A stretch of 64,000 nucleotides of DNA from Streptomyces sp. CC208A. GTDB taxonomy: Bacteria > Actinomycetota > Actinomycetes > Streptomycetales > Streptomycetaceae. Location of the stretch: NCBI RefSeq assembly GCF_030010625.1, contig NZ_JASCXN010000006.1, positions 1 through 64,000 on the forward strand. The letters run 5' to 3'. Position 1 is the stretch's first letter. Each line of letters begins with the position of its first letter. Below, piece after piece: positions 51,758 to 61,077 of the stretch. The notes below the pieces were generated by a model. The model was not told where the DNA came from and made no database searches. It was given only the letters and a program-made list of their open reading frames with translations. A program made the position numbers and the translations under genes.

Positions 51758-52567
51758 ATGACGCACGCCGCCGTCTACACCCATGGCCACCACGAGTCGG
51801 TCCTCCGCTCCCACCGCTGGCGCACCGCCGCCAACTCGGCGGCCTACCTGCTGGGCGAACTGCGCTCGGGGCTCGACGTGCTGGACGTCGGCTGCGGTCC
51901 CGGCACCATCACCGCCGACCTGGCCGCGCTGGTCGCCCCGGGCCGGGTCACCGCCGTCGACACGGCCGAGGACGTCCTGGACAAGGCGCGCGCGACGGTC
52001 GCCGAACGGGGCCTGGAGAACGTCGATCTCGCGGTCGCCGACGTCCACGCCCTGGACTTCCCCGACGCCTCCTTCGACATCGTCCACGCCCACCAGGTGC
52101 TCCAGCACGTGGGCGACCCGGTGCGGGCCCTGCGCGAGATGCGCCGGGTGTGCCGGCCGGGCGGGATCGTCGCCGCCCGCGACAGCGACTACGGCGCCTT
52201 CGTCTGGTACCCCGAGCGGCCCGCCCTGGACGGCTGGCTGGACCTCTACCACCGGGTGGCGCGCGCCAACGGCGGCGAGCCGGACGCCGGACGGCGGCTG
52301 GTCTCCTGGGCCCGTCAGGCCGGCTTCACCGACGTCACCGCCACCGCGTCCGCCTGGTGCTTCTCCACGCCGGAGGAGCGGGCCTGGTGGAGCGGCCTGT
52401 GGGCGGACCGCACGACGGCCTCGACCTACGCCGGCCTGGCGGTCGACGGCGGCCACGCCACCCGCGCCGGACTGGAGGCGATCGGCGCGGCCTGGCGCGA
52501 GTGGGGCGCCCAGGAGGACGCCTCCTTCGTGGTCCCGCACGGCGAGATCCTGTGCCGCGTCCCATGA
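51758..52567 (+). CDS. SAM-dependent methyltransferase (UbiE/Methyltransf_11 type)
   Basis: This 269-residue methyltransferase has motif I V-L-D-V-G-C-G-P-G-T-I-T near residue 41, V-D-T-A-E-D-V near 67, A-D-V-H-A-L-D-F-P near 92, and the post-motif H-A-H-Q-V-L-Q-H. A Trp-rich C-terminal segment (R-A-W-W-S-G-L-W-A-D-R) probably shapes the acceptor pocket. ATG at 51758 has GAGGGAG at good spacing. The substrate is unknown. Confidence 0.9.
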   Translation: MTHAAVYTHGHHESVLRSHRWRTAANSAAYLLGELRSGLDVLDVGCGPGTITADLAALVAPGRVTAVDTAEDVLDKARATVAERGLENVDLAVADVHALDFPDASFDIVHAHQVLQHVGDPVRALREMRRVCRPGGIVAARDSDYGAFVWYPERPALDGWLDLYHRVARANGGEPDAGRRLVSWARQAGFTDVTATASAWCFSTPEERAWWSGLWADRTTASTYAGLAVDGGHATRAGLEAIGAAWREWGAQEDASFVVPHGEILCRVP

Positions 52568-52672
52568 CCCCGGCGGGCCGAAATGGGCGCGCGCCGGATC
52601 CCGCCCCCGGCCTACGGTGGAGGGTCGTCCGCCGCCGGGGCGGGCACCGGGACCACCACGGGAGTACGAGAG

Positions 52673-53008
52673 ATGGGCACGCCACACACCTACCGGGTCA
52701 TCGTGCGGGGCACCTTCGACGGGCTGTCGCCCGAGAGCCGGGAACGGCTGCTCGCCGAGGTGGAGGAGCACGGCCTGGCGGCGATGCGGTTCACCGAGGA
52801 GGGCTCGCTCACCTACGACCGGGCGCTCAAGCACTTCTCGTACCGGCTGGTCGTCGAGTCGGACGCCGAGGACGGCGACGAGATGGCCGGCGCGCTCGCC
52901 GAGGAACGGGTGGAGGCGGCGCTCGCGGCGCTCGGGCACGGCCACCGGGGCCTCAAGTCCACGGTGACCGACCTCGACACGATGAAGATCAACCGCAAGG
53001 GGCGGTGA
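52673..53008 (+). CDS. DUF6204-like protein
   Basis: This 111-residue small protein begins T-Y-R-V-I-V-R-G-T-F-D-G-L-S and has a late L-K-S-T-V-T-D-L-D-T-M-K, the pattern I recall for DUF6204 proteins of Streptomyces. It is predicted to be a single alpha/beta domain. No function is assigned. ATG at 52673 has GGGAG upstream. After it, 53009-53242 holds no gene I can support. Confidence 0.8.
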   Translation: MGTPHTYRVIVRGTFDGLSPESRERLLAEVEEHGLAAMRFTEEGSLTYDRALKHFSYRLVVESDAEDGDEMAGALAEERVEAALAALGHGHRGLKSTVTDLDTMKINRKGR

Positions 53009-53242
53009 TCGCCCGGCGCTCGTGGCCCCGCCGGGCCCCGTCGCCGAAGAGCATCGCGGGCGAGAAGCCCTCCGGCGGAAGCCGGCCCGGCGGGCCAGGG
53101 CGTGGGAAGGGGGACGCGGGACGGTGCACGACACCGAGGATGTACGGCTCCGAGGGCGCGGGCCCCTGTCGGCTCCCGCGACTCCGGCGGGGCGCGCCGG
53201 CTCCGGAGGCCCTCGGGACACACGGCGGCCGGGGCGGCACGC

Positions 53243-53617
53243 TCAGCGGCGGGCCGTCGTCACGCGGACGGGGCAGGGTTCGCCCTTGCGGAGGACGCCG
53301 ATCACGACCGTCGTCCGGCGGTCGAGGCCCGTGCCCGCGGCCGGGTACTGGGTGCAGACCTCCCAGTGCGGGGGCCACAGCACCCGCCGGTCCCGGCCGC
53401 TCGCGTCGTGGACGTCGAGCCGGGTGCGGGGATCCAGGCGGGTGAAGACCCGCCACAGGCCCCGACCGCGGAAGTCCGGCATCGGCGGCCTCGCACCGGC
53501 CGCCGCCTCCCGGACCCGCCGGGCGTCCGCCGTGTCCCCGGAGGCCCCGGCCGCGCTCGCCGCCACCGCGGCGACGGCGAGGGCCGCGCCCGCCCCGATC
53601 AGGGCCCCGCGCCTCAC
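53243..53617 (-). CDS. Secreted PASTA-like small protein
   Basis: This 124-residue exported protein has a signal peptide (residues 1-24, A-L-I-G-A-G-A-A-L-A-V-A-A) and a C-terminal half with PASTA-like pattern P-P-M-P-D-F-R-G-R-G-L and D-R-R-T-T-V-V-I-G-V, with two cysteines (in V-C-T-Q and P-C-P-V) that could form a disulfide. Its start overlaps the stop of the LapA-like gene by 4 nt, so they form a two-gene operon. Confidence 0.75.
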   Translation of the reverse strand: MRRGALIGAGAALAVAAVAASAAGASGDTADARRVREAAAGARPPMPDFRGRGLWRVFTRLDPRTRLDVHDASGRDRRVLWPPHWEVCTQYPAAGTGLDRRTTVVIGVLRKGEPCPVRVTTARR

Positions 53618-53862
53618 CTGTTCCTCCTGAAGCCCCTCCGGGCCACGTACCAGCCGCAGAGCGCGCCCAGCAGGGCGGTGGCGAGCAGGGCGAGGTAGAG
53701 CGGCATCGTCACCTCCGGGATCAGCAGCCGGATCCTGACGTCGCCGGTGTTCTCGAAGATGAAGACGAGCAGGAGGACCGCGACGAGCGCGATCGCGATC
53801 CGTCCGGGGGTGATGGTTCCGGCCCTCTCCCGCTTCCTGCCTGCCGTGTCCTTGGGACTCAT
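53614..53862 (-). CDS. LapA/DUF1049-like membrane protein
   Basis: This 82-residue protein has two membrane helices (about residues 21-39 and 53-72) linked by the family motif F-I-F-E-N-T-G-D-V-R-I-R-L-L, the hallmark of LapA domain proteins, which in other bacteria help assemble the outer envelope. ATG at 53862 fits the family length. It is coupled to the PASTA-like gene. Confidence 0.85.
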   Translation of the reverse strand: MSPKDTAGRKRERAGTITPGRIAIALVAVLLLVFIFENTGDVRIRLLIPEVTMPLYLALLATALLGALCGWYVARRGFRRNR

Positions 53863-53963
53863 GCCCGGCCCTCTCCTCCGTCGTCCGTCTCGGGCGTACC
53901 CGTGGAACCAGAATGGGGGGATCGGCACGCCGGCGGGGCGGTGGACGGCACCGTCCGGGTGAC

Positions 53964-53974
53964 TTGTCAGACAG
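53964..53974 (+). promoter_or_regulatory. FadR-type operator upstream of GntR gene
   Basis: TTGTCAGACAG matches the TnGTnnnACnA consensus of FadR-family regulators except at the last base, and lies 47-57 nt before the GntR start. A near-identical 16-nt context (ACTTGTCwGACArCTC) occurs at the adenosine deaminase start. Confidence 0.5.
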
Positions 53975-54020
53975 CTCGGGACGGTTACGGTGGTGGCCGG
54001 ACGACGGACGAGGAGGAGCC

Positions 54021-54776
54021 TTGGCGGTCAGCGGGCACCGGCGGCGACCGGTGGTGGCGCTCTACGAGCGGATCGCGGACGCCGTCCACGACGGCACCTA
54101 CCCGCCCGGTTCGACCCTCCCCTCCGAGCCGAAGCTCGCCGCCGAACTGGGCGTGAGCCGGCCCGCGCTGCGCGAGGCGCTGCTGCTGCTCCAGGAGGAC
54201 GGGCTGCTCACGGTGCGGCGCGGGGTGGGACGGACGGTGAACGCGCGGCCGCCGCGCCGCGGCTTCGAGCAGATCCAGCCGCTGGAGGAGCTGATCGGCG
54301 GCGGCACGGGCCCCCGGGTCCGTGCCCTGCTGCGCACCGTGGAGGAGCCCACCGACTTCACCACCCAGCACCTGCTGGCCCCGGCCCGCGCCGAGCTGCG
54401 GTTCTGGGAGTCGGTCCTCGGCGGCGAGGCGGGCCCCGCGGCGCTGTGCCACGAGTGGGCGGCGGCGGACGAGGTCCTGGACCGCGTCCACCCTCCCTTC
54501 GCCCGCGCGCTGAGGGAGCGCGAGGAGGAGGCGGGCGGCGCGGCGTCGATGCTCTCGGTCCTGCTCGGGGCCTCACGGGAGGTGGCGCTGCACGCCCACA
54601 GCGGGATCACGGCCACCCTGCTCGGGCGGCGGCGCGGCGAGCAGCTGGGCCGTCCCGCGGACACCCCGGCGGTCCTCGTCACCCAGGTGGTGCGGGTCGG
54701 GGACACCCCCGTCCTGGCCGCCAAGCACATGCTCCCGACGGGCGCGCCCGCGCTGCCGGTCCTCCAGTCCCACTGA
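54021..54776 (+). CDS. GntR-family regulator (UTRA-like C-terminus)
   Basis: This 251-residue regulator has an N-terminal GntR winged helix (about residues 8-75; [23 protein letters not shown] and S-R-P-A-L-R-E-A-L) and a C-terminal domain (about 90-245) that looks like a UTRA effector domain. The start is unusual: TTG at 54021, chosen because GAGGAGG sits 5 nt upstream and the conserved helix-turn-helix follows; no ATG or GTG fits. It probably regulates itself and possibly the adenosine deaminase gene 131 nt downstream. Confidence 0.88.
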   Translation: MAVSGHRRRPVVALYERIADAVHDGTYPPGSTLPSEPKLAAELGVSRPALREALLLLQEDGLLTVRRGVGRTVNARPPRRGFEQIQPLEELIGGGTGPRVRALLRTVEEPTDFTTQHLLAPARAELRFWESVLGGEAGPAALCHEWAAADEVLDRVHPPFARALREREEEAGGAASMLSVLLGASREVALHAHSGITATLLGRRRGEQLGRPADTPAVLVTQVVRVGDTPVLAAKHMLPTGAPALPVLQSH

Positions 54777-54893
54777 GCCCGGGCCCGCCGGGCCCCGCGC
54801 CCCGGACCGCCGACCGGAGCCTTGCGCGGGGGTCCCGCCTTCGGAGCCGTACGGGAGAAATCCCGCGGACGCCCTTCCCGGCGCGCGATGACG

Positions 54894-54924
54894 TACACTT
54901 CCCCGCCATGCACTTGTCTGACAA
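54894..54924 (+). promoter_or_regulatory. add promoter and overlapping FadR-type operator
   Basis: TACACT (54894-54899) is a -10 box 8 nt before the add ATG, so transcription should start at or near the ATG. TTGTCTGACAA (54914-54924) is a perfect match to TnGTnnnACnA and lies within the first codons, where a bound repressor would block the polymerase. Confidence 0.6.
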
Positions 54925-55996
54925 CTCTGCCACGCCTGCCCGGGCCGCCGTCTCCGACTGGATCCGCCGCGCCCCGAAGGCCGTCCTCCACGACCACCTC
55001 GACGGCGGGCTCCGCCCGGCCACCATCGTCGAGCTGGCCCGGGAGTGCGGCTACACCGCGCTGCCGACCGAGGACCCGGCCGAGCTCGCGGTCTGGTTCC
55101 GGGACGCCGCCGACTCCGGCTCCCTGGAGCGCTACCTGGAGACCTTCGCCCACACCTGCGCCGTGATGCAGACCCGCGAGGCGCTGGTCAGGATCGCGGC
55201 CGAGTGCGCCGAGGACCTGGCGGCGGACGGGGTCGTCTACGCGGAGGTGCGGTACGCCCCCGAGCAGCACCTGGAGGCGGGGCTGACCCTCGACGAGGTC
55301 GTCGAGGCGGTCAACGAGGGCTTCCGCGAGGGCGAGCGCCGGACCGGCGGCCGGATCACCGTCCGGGCGCTGCTCACCGGCATGCGGCACACCGACCGCT
55401 CCCTTGAGATCGCCCGGCTCACCGTCGCCCACCGCGACAACGGCGTGGCCGGCTTCGACATCGCCGGCGGCGAGATAGGCAACCCGCCCGCCCGCCACCT
55501 GCCCGCCTTCCAGCACCTGAAGCGGGAGAACTGCCACTTCACCATCCACGCGGGCGAGGCCGTCGGCGCCGAGTCGATCCACGAGGCGGTGCAGATCTGC
55601 GGCACCGAGCGGATCGGGCACGGGGTGCGGATCACGGACGACATCGCCGAGGACGGCACACTGGGCCGGCTGGCCGCGTACGTCCGCGACAACCGGATCG
55701 CCCTGGAGGTCTGCCCGACCTCCAACCTGCAGACCGGCGCGGCCAAGGACTACGGCTCGCACCCGATCGACGAGCTGCGGCGGCTCGGCTTCCGCATCAC
55801 CCTCAACACCGACAACCGCCTGGTCTCCGGCACCACCATGAGCGAGGAGTTCCAGCACATGGCGGACGCCTTCGGGTACGGCCCCGAGGTCTTCGAGGAG
55901 TTCACGGTCGCCGCCCTGGAGGCCGCGTTCCTGCCGCTGCCGGAGCGCCGCCGCCTCATCGAGGAGGTCGTGCGCCCGGGATACGCGGCGCTCTGA
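54908..55996 (+). CDS. add: Adenosine deaminase
   Basis: This 362-residue zinc hydrolase of purine salvage converts adenosine to inosine. The metal site is H-D-H-L-D-G near residue 28-33, catalytic H-A-G-E near 217, E-R-I-G-H-G near 236-241, and N-T-D near 301. The usual N-T-D-D-P is here N-T-D-N-R, so the second aspartate is changed; the first, which binds metal, remains. Length and layout are otherwise normal. It lies between two GntR-type regulators and carries a FadR-type operator over its first codons. Confidence 0.94.
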   Translation: MHLSDNSATPARAAVSDWIRRAPKAVLHDHLDGGLRPATIVELARECGYTALPTEDPAELAVWFRDAADSGSLERYLETFAHTCAVMQTREALVRIAAECAEDLAADGVVYAEVRYAPEQHLEAGLTLDEVVEAVNEGFREGERRTGGRITVRALLTGMRHTDRSLEIARLTVAHRDNGVAGFDIAGGEIGNPPARHLPAFQHLKRENCHFTIHAGEAVGAESIHEAVQICGTERIGHGVRITDDIAEDGTLGRLAAYVRDNRIALEVCPTSNLQTGAAKDYGSHPIDELRRLGFRITLNTDNRLVSGTTMSEEFQHMADAFGYGPEVFEEFTVAALEAAFLPLPERRRLIEEVVRPGYAAL

Positions 55997-56074
55997 CCCC
56001 GGCGGGGAGGGCGGCGGGCGGCCGTCCTCCCCGGTGGAAGGCCGGTGGCGGAAGCCCGGTGGAAGAATGACGCC

Positions 56075-56725
56075 ATGACCGCTGAGGAGTTCAGGCCCGA
56101 GTCGGAGCGGATCACGCGCACCCTGCGCGACCAGATCATCGACGGCACCCGGGCGCCCGGCAGCCGCCTCGTGGAGCGGGAGATCGCGGCCGAGCTCGAC
56201 GTGAGCCGGCTGCCGGTCCGCGACGCGCTGCGGGACCTGGTCAAGGAGGGGCTCGTGACGCCCCGGCCGCGCACCTGGGCGGTGGTGCGGGAGTTCACCG
56301 CCTCCGACATCTCCGACCTCATCGAGGTCCGGTCCGCCCTGGAGGTCCTGGCGTTCCGGCTCGCGGCCCAGCGCCGCACCCGCGCCGGGCTCGCCAAGCT
56401 GCGCGCCGACCTCGACGCCGAGCGGGCCGCGGCGGCCCGGGGCGACGGGGCGGAGGCGCGGCGGGCGGCCGCCGACTTCCACGAGACCGTCACCGAACTC
56501 GCCGACAACGCCCTGCTGACCGAGCTGGAGGGAACGCTGCGCAGCCGGATGCGCTGGCTGCTCGGCCGGCACGAAGACTTCGCGGGGATGGCCGAGGAGC
56601 ACGAGGAGCTCTACCGGGGGATCGAGGCGCGGGACGTGGAACGCGTCGAGGAACTGGCGCTGCGCCACCTGGAGTCCAGCCGGAGCAAGGCGACCGAGCA
56701 CCGGAGGAAGCCGGCGGAGGAGTGA
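56075..56725 (+). CDS. GntR/FCD (FadR-subfamily) regulator
   Basis: This 216-residue regulator has a GntR winged helix (residues about 8-72; L-R-D-Q-I-I-D-G-T-R-A-P-G-S-R-L-V-E-R and S-R-L-P-V-R-D-A-L-R-D-L) and an all-helical FCD domain (about 80-205) with D-F-H-E-T-V-T-E-L-A and the late H-E-E-L-Y-R. FCD proteins recognise TnGTnnnACnA-type sites, which is the site found at the add promoter, making this downstream gene a strong candidate regulator of add. ATG at 56075 was chosen over the one 30 nt upstream because it opens the conserved region. Confidence 0.9.
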   Translation: MTAEEFRPESERITRTLRDQIIDGTRAPGSRLVEREIAAELDVSRLPVRDALRDLVKEGLVTPRPRTWAVVREFTASDISDLIEVRSALEVLAFRLAAQRRTRAGLAKLRADLDAERAAAARGDGAEARRAAADFHETVTELADNALLTELEGTLRSRMRWLLGRHEDFAGMAEEHEELYRGIEARDVERVEELALRHLESSRSKATEHRRKPAEE

Positions 56726-56763
56726 TCCCCCTTTCTACGTTCTGCGCTGTTTCGCGTCCGTGG

Positions 56764-57702
56764 TCAGAGCAGGGCGGGTACGTCGAGAGTGAGCGTGCCC
56801 GCGTCGGCGTCGAGCACCGCCGGTATGCCGAGCGGCACGGTCGGCGCGGTCGGGCGGTGGCCGAAGCCCAGCTCCTCCACGACCGGCACGCCCAGGCCGC
56901 CGAGCCGGTCGGCGAGGACGGCGCGGACCTCCTCGTAGGGGCCGCACTCCTCCCACGAGCCGAGGGCGATCCCGGCGACGCCGTCGAGCAGGCCGGAGCG
57001 CAGCAGCTGCGTGAGGATCCGGTCGAGGCGGTACGGCTCCTCCCCCGTGTCCTCCAGGAGGAGCAGCCCGCCGCGGGCGGAGGGACGGGCGCGCGGGGTG
57101 GCGAGGTCGGCGGCGAGCAGGCTGACGCAGCCGCCGAGGGTGATGCCCGCGGCGCGGCCGGGGACCAGGGGGCTCGCGGTCCCCGCCCCCAGGGTCCGTA
57201 CCGTCTCGGGCTCGAAGAGGGTGGCCCGCAGGGACTCCCGGGTGCGCGGCTCGGTGAGGAAGGCGGCGGTCGCGACCATCGGGCCGTGCAGGGTGGCGAA
57301 TCCGGCGCGGACGGCGAAGGCCTCGTGCAGGGCGGTGACGTCGCTGTAGCCGATGAAGGCCTTGGGCCCGGCCGCGCGGATCACGGACCAGTCCACCAGG
57401 TCCACCATGCGCTGGGCGCCGTACCCTCCGCGCGCGCAGATCACGGCGGCGACGGAGGGGTCGCCGTACGCCTCCGTCAGGTCGCGGGCCCGGGCGCGGT
57501 CCGCGCCCGCCAGATGGCCGAGGGCCGGGTGGGTGTCGAGGACGTGCGGGGCGACGACCGGTTCGAGCCCCCAGCCGCGCAGCAGGTCGAGCCCCGGCAG
57601 GAGCCGGTCCTCGGGCACGGGGCCGCTGGGGGCGACCACGGCGATCCGGTCGCCGGGGCGCAGCCGGGCGGCGCGGGCGAGCATCGGGACCGCGGGGGTC
57701 AC
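56764..57702 (-). CDS. S66 family LD-carboxypeptidase
   Basis: This 312-residue serine peptidase cleaves the L-D bond of muropeptide stem peptides in peptidoglycan recycling. The N-terminal A-V-V-A-P-S-G-P-V, the R-G-G-Y-G-A-Q-R motif (91-98), the nucleophile S120 in I-G-Y-S-D-V-T-A-L, the glutamate in L-L-L-E-D-T-G-E-E-P-Y, and histidine in G-F-G-H-R-P form the Ser-Glu-His site. GTG at 57702 overlaps the S9 peptidase stop by 4 nt. It is the last gene of a four-gene peptidase operon. Confidence 0.93.
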   Translation of the reverse strand: MTPAVPMLARAARLRPGDRIAVVAPSGPVPEDRLLPGLDLLRGWGLEPVVAPHVLDTHPALGHLAGADRARARDLTEAYGDPSVAAVICARGGYGAQRMVDLVDWSVIRAAGPKAFIGYSDVTALHEAFAVRAGFATLHGPMVATAAFLTEPRTRESLRATLFEPETVRTLGAGTASPLVPGRAAGITLGGCVSLLAADLATPRARPSARGGLLLLEDTGEEPYRLDRILTQLLRSGLLDGVAGIALGSWEECGPYEEVRAVLADRLGGLGVPVVEELGFGHRPTAPTVPLGIPAVLDADAGTLTLDVPALL

Positions 57703-59699
57703 GACCGCAGCTCCAGGGCCGGGACGTCGGGCCGGTCGAAGCCGAAGACCCGGGCGTAGAGCGCGAGTTCGGCCTCCAGGGCGCGGACCATGGTGTCGGC
57801 ACGGCGGAAGCCGTGGCCTTCGCCGGGGAAGGCGAGGTAGGCGTGCGGGATGCCCCGGCCCGCGACGCGGGCGAGCAGGCGTTCGGCCTGGGCGGGCGGG
57901 CAGATGACGTCGTCGAGGCCCTGGAGGAGCAGGAAGGGGGCGGTGATCCGGTCGACGTGCTCGATCGGGGAGCGTTCCTCGTACCGCTCGGGCACTTCGT
58001 CGAGGCGGCCGACGAGTCCTTCGAGGTAGCGGGACTCGAAGTCGTGGGTCTCGTCGGTGGCCCAGCCCTTGAGGTCGAGGACGGGGTAGACGATCGTGCC
58101 GCAGGCGTAGACGTCGGTCTGCACGAGGGAGGCGGCGCTGGTCCAGCCGCCGGCGCTGCCGCCGCGGATCGCGAGCCGGGCGGGGTCGGCGGTGCCCTCG
58201 GCGGCGAGGGCGGTGGCGACGGCGGCGCAGTCCTCGACGTCGACGACGCCCCACTGGCCGCGCAGCCGCTCCCGGTAGGCGCGGCCGTAGCCGGTGGAGC
58301 CGCCGTAGTTCACCTCGACGACGCCGATGCCCCGGGAGGTGAAGTAGGCGGTCTCCAGGTCGAGGACGCGGGCGACGTGTCCGGTGGGCCCGCCGTGGGC
58401 GTGGACGACGTAGGGCGGGAGTTCACCGGCGGGGCCGGTGAAGCCGGGGTTGCGGGGCGGGTACACGTGGGCGTGGATCTCCCGGCCGCCGGGTCCGGTG
58501 AAGGTGCGGGCGACGGGCTCGGGGTGGTGGGCGGGGTCGACGGCGTCGGTGTGCGGGGAGCCGACGACCCGGGTGCGTCCGGTGCGGGTGTCGAGTTCGA
58601 CGACCTCGTGGCGGCGGTGGGGTCCGGCGGCTACGCCGAGGACCCGGGTGCCGTGGACGGCGAGGGTGGAGGACCAGGCGGTCCAGGGCCCTGGGGCGTC
58701 GACGAGGGTGCCGGTCTCGGGGTCGAGTATCCCGAGGACGGCGTCGCCGCGGCCGTGGAGGACGGCGATCGGGCCGGTCTCCAGTGCCTGGAACCAGGTG
58801 AGTCCGGTCTGCCAGAGCGGTCCTGCGAACTCCTCCTCGCGGGGGCAGAGCGGCCGGGCCGGGCCGAAGGTGCCGTCGGCGGCGGGCTCGGCCCGGTAGA
58901 GGTTCCACCAGCCGGTGCGGTCACTGGCGAAGAGGAGCCGGCCTGCCGCGTCCCAGTCGGCCTGCGGCACCGACTCCTCCGGCCCCCCGGCGACCGTCCG
59001 GGCGCCCTTGAGGGCGCCCTCGGCGGTGACCTCGGCGAGGACGACCTCGGTGCCGTCCCAGGGCATCCGGGGGTGGTCCCAGGCGAGCCAGACGGCCCGG
59101 CGCCCGTCCGGCGAGAGGCGGGGTCCGGTGACGAACCGGTGGCGTCCGTCGGAGAGTTCACGCACGGCCGCCCGGTCGTCGGCGGCGGAGCCGTCGAGGG
59201 GGACGGCGGCGAGGACCCGGCGGACGTCGGTGGGGGCGGGGCCGGTGAACTCCTCCAGGACGCACCAGACCTCGCCCCGCTCGGGCAGCAGGACGGGGTC
59301 GGCCCAGCGCGGTCCGCCGCCCACCCCGGAGACGGGGGTGAGCGGCCGGGGCTCCGTGCCGGGCCCGGCGTCGGGCTCGTACGCGTACAGCCGCTGGTCG
59401 GGGAAGTGGCAGAAGACCAGCAGGGGCCCGGTGCCGGGCCGTTCGACGGCGGCCCAGGGGCGGCCGCCGTACTCGATGACCCGGCTCCGTACGTTCCACG
59501 GCGGGGGAAGCAGGGTGGACTCGGTGCCGTCGGCGCGCCGCCGGACGAGGGTCCTGCGGCCGCCTTCGGCGGGGCGGGGTGCGGTCCACCACACCTCGTC
59601 GGCGACGGTGCCCAGTTGGTCGGGCCGTCCGTCGCCCGCCGCCGCGAGTGTGGCCGAGACGGGTGACGGCCAGCTGCCGTAGGCGGCCGTGTTCTGCAT
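57699..59699 (-). CDS. S9 family (prolyl oligopeptidase) peptidase
   Basis: This 666-residue peptidase has an N-terminal beta-propeller (about residues 30-400) and a C-terminal alpha/beta-hydrolase domain. The catalytic serine is in R-G-G-S-A-G-G-W near residue 497, Asp in G-L-D-D-V near 580, and His in G-E-G-H-G-F near 627. Aminopeptidase-like members of this group degrade short peptides in the cytoplasm. It starts 37 nt after the M20 gene and overlaps the S66 gene. Confidence 0.93.
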   Translation of the reverse strand: MQNTAAYGSWPSPVSATLAAAGDGRPDQLGTVADEVWWTAPRPAEGGRRTLVRRRADGTESTLLPPPWNVRSRVIEYGGRPWAAVERPGTGPLLVFCHFPDQRLYAYEPDAGPGTEPRPLTPVSGVGGGPRWADPVLLPERGEVWCVLEEFTGPAPTDVRRVLAAVPLDGSAADDRAAVRELSDGRHRFVTGPRLSPDGRRAVWLAWDHPRMPWDGTEVVLAEVTAEGALKGARTVAGGPEESVPQADWDAAGRLLFASDRTGWWNLYRAEPAADGTFGPARPLCPREEEFAGPLWQTGLTWFQALETGPIAVLHGRGDAVLGILDPETGTLVDAPGPWTAWSSTLAVHGTRVLGVAAGPHRRHEVVELDTRTGRTRVVGSPHTDAVDPAHHPEPVARTFTGPGGREIHAHVYPPRNPGFTGPAGELPPYVVHAHGGPTGHVARVLDLETAYFTSRGIGVVEVNYGGSTGYGRAYRERLRGQWGVVDVEDCAAVATALAAEGTADPARLAIRGGSAGGWTSAASLVQTDVYACGTIVYPVLDLKGWATDETHDFESRYLEGLVGRLDEVPERYEERSPIEHVDRITAPFLLLQGLDDVICPPAQAERLLARVAGRGIPHAYLAFPGEGHGFRRADTMVRALEAELALYARVFGFDRPDVPALELRS

Positions 59700-59736
59700 C
59701 CTCGCTCCCCCTGGAGTCCGATTCGGTCTACGCGGT

Positions 59737-61077
59737 CTACGCGGTCTTCAGATAGTGGTCGAGCACCCGCACGCCGAAGTGCAGGGCGTCGACGGGGACG
59801 CGTTCGTCCACGCCGTGGAACATCGCCCCGTAGTCCATGCCGGGGGGCAGCTTCACCGGCGAGAAGCCGTAGCCGGTGATGCCGAGGCGGGAGAACTGCT
59901 TGGCGTCGGTGCCGCCGGACATGGTGAAGGGCAGGGCGTGCGCGCCGGGGTCGAAGCGCTCGACCGCGGCTCTCAGCCTGGCGAAGGTCGGGGAGTCGAC
60001 GGGGGCTTCGAGCGGCACCTCGCGGTGGTGGAACTCCCAGTCCACGTCCGGCCCTGTGAGGAGGTCCATGGTGGCGGCGAACTCCTCCTCGGCGCCGGGC
60101 AGCATCCGTCCGTCGACGTAGGCGACGGCCTGGCCGGGGATGACGTTGCACTTGTACCCGGCCTGGAGCATGGTCGGGTTGGCGCTGTTGCGGACGGTGG
60201 ACTCGACGAGGGCGGCGGCGGGGCCGAGCTTGTCGAGGAGGACCGGCACGTCGAGGTCGGGGGCCTCGGTGTCGACGTCGATGCCGTGCAGGGCGGCCAG
60301 TTCGGTGAGGGCGGCGCGGACGGTGGCGGTGAGCCGGACGGGCCAGGTGTGCTCGCCGATGCGGGCGACGGCCGCGGCGAGGCGGGTGACCGCGTTGGCG
60401 TCGTTGACCTTGGAGCCGTGGCCGGCCCGCCCGCGGGCGGTGAGCCTGAGCCAGGCGGTGCCCCGCTCGCCGGCCCCGATGGGGTAGAGGGTCATGCCTG
60501 GCTGGGGGTGGAAGCTGAAGGCGCCGGACTCGCTGATGCCCTCGGTGCAGCCCTCGAAGAGGGCGGCGTGCCGGTCGGCGAGGAAGGCGGAGCCGTCCTC
60601 GGCGCTGTCCTCCTCGTCGGCGGTGTAGGCGAGGACGATGTCGCGGCGCGGCCGGACGCCCTGGCGGGCCCAGGAGCGGACGACGGCGAGGACCATCGCG
60701 TCCATGTTCTTCATGTCGACGGCGCCGCGGCCCCAGACGACACCGCCCTGGACCTCGCCGGAGAAGGGGTGGACGGCCCACTCGGCGGGGTCGGCGGGGA
60801 CGACGTCGAGGTGGCCGTGGACGAGGAGCGCCGGGGCGGACGGGTCGGTGCCCGGAATGCGGGCGACCACGTTGGTGCGGCCGGGGGCGCGCTCCAGGAG
60901 CGTCGGTTCGAGTCCGGCGCCGGCGAGCCGCTCGGCGACGTACTCGGCGGCGGGGCGCTCGCGGCAGTCACCGCCGCCGCGGTTGCTGGTGTCGATGCGG
61001 ATGAGGTCGGAGGTGAGGCCGACGACCTCGTCGAGCGCCTTCTCGTCCGGTCCGGCCGGGGGCGTGCTGCTAGCCAT
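59737..61077 (-). CDS. M20/M28-type zinc dipeptidase
   Basis: This 446-residue di-zinc peptidase has metal ligands in H-G-H-L-D (H89, D91), D121 in G-A-V-D-M-K, the catalytic E-E pair in T-A-D-E-E near 153-156, and a dimerisation domain beginning near R-G-R-A-G-H-G-S. It resembles ArgE/DapE/CPG2-like peptidases and the M20 dipeptidases. ATG at 61077 lies inside the last codons of the M55 gene (8-nt overlap), so translation is coupled. Confidence 0.93.
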   Translation of the reverse strand: MASSTPPAGPDEKALDEVVGLTSDLIRIDTSNRGGGDCRERPAAEYVAERLAGAGLEPTLLERAPGRTNVVARIPGTDPSAPALLVHGHLDVVPADPAEWAVHPFSGEVQGGVVWGRGAVDMKNMDAMVLAVVRSWARQGVRPRRDIVLAYTADEEDSAEDGSAFLADRHAALFEGCTEGISESGAFSFHPQPGMTLYPIGAGERGTAWLRLTARGRAGHGSKVNDANAVTRLAAAVARIGEHTWPVRLTATVRAALTELAALHGIDVDTEAPDLDVPVLLDKLGPAAALVESTVRNSANPTMLQAGYKCNVIPGQAVAYVDGRMLPGAEEEFAATMDLLTGPDVDWEFHHREVPLEAPVDSPTFARLRAAVERFDPGAHALPFTMSGGTDAKQFSRLGITGYGFSPVKLPPGMDYGAMFHGVDERVPVDALHFGVRVLDHYLKTA

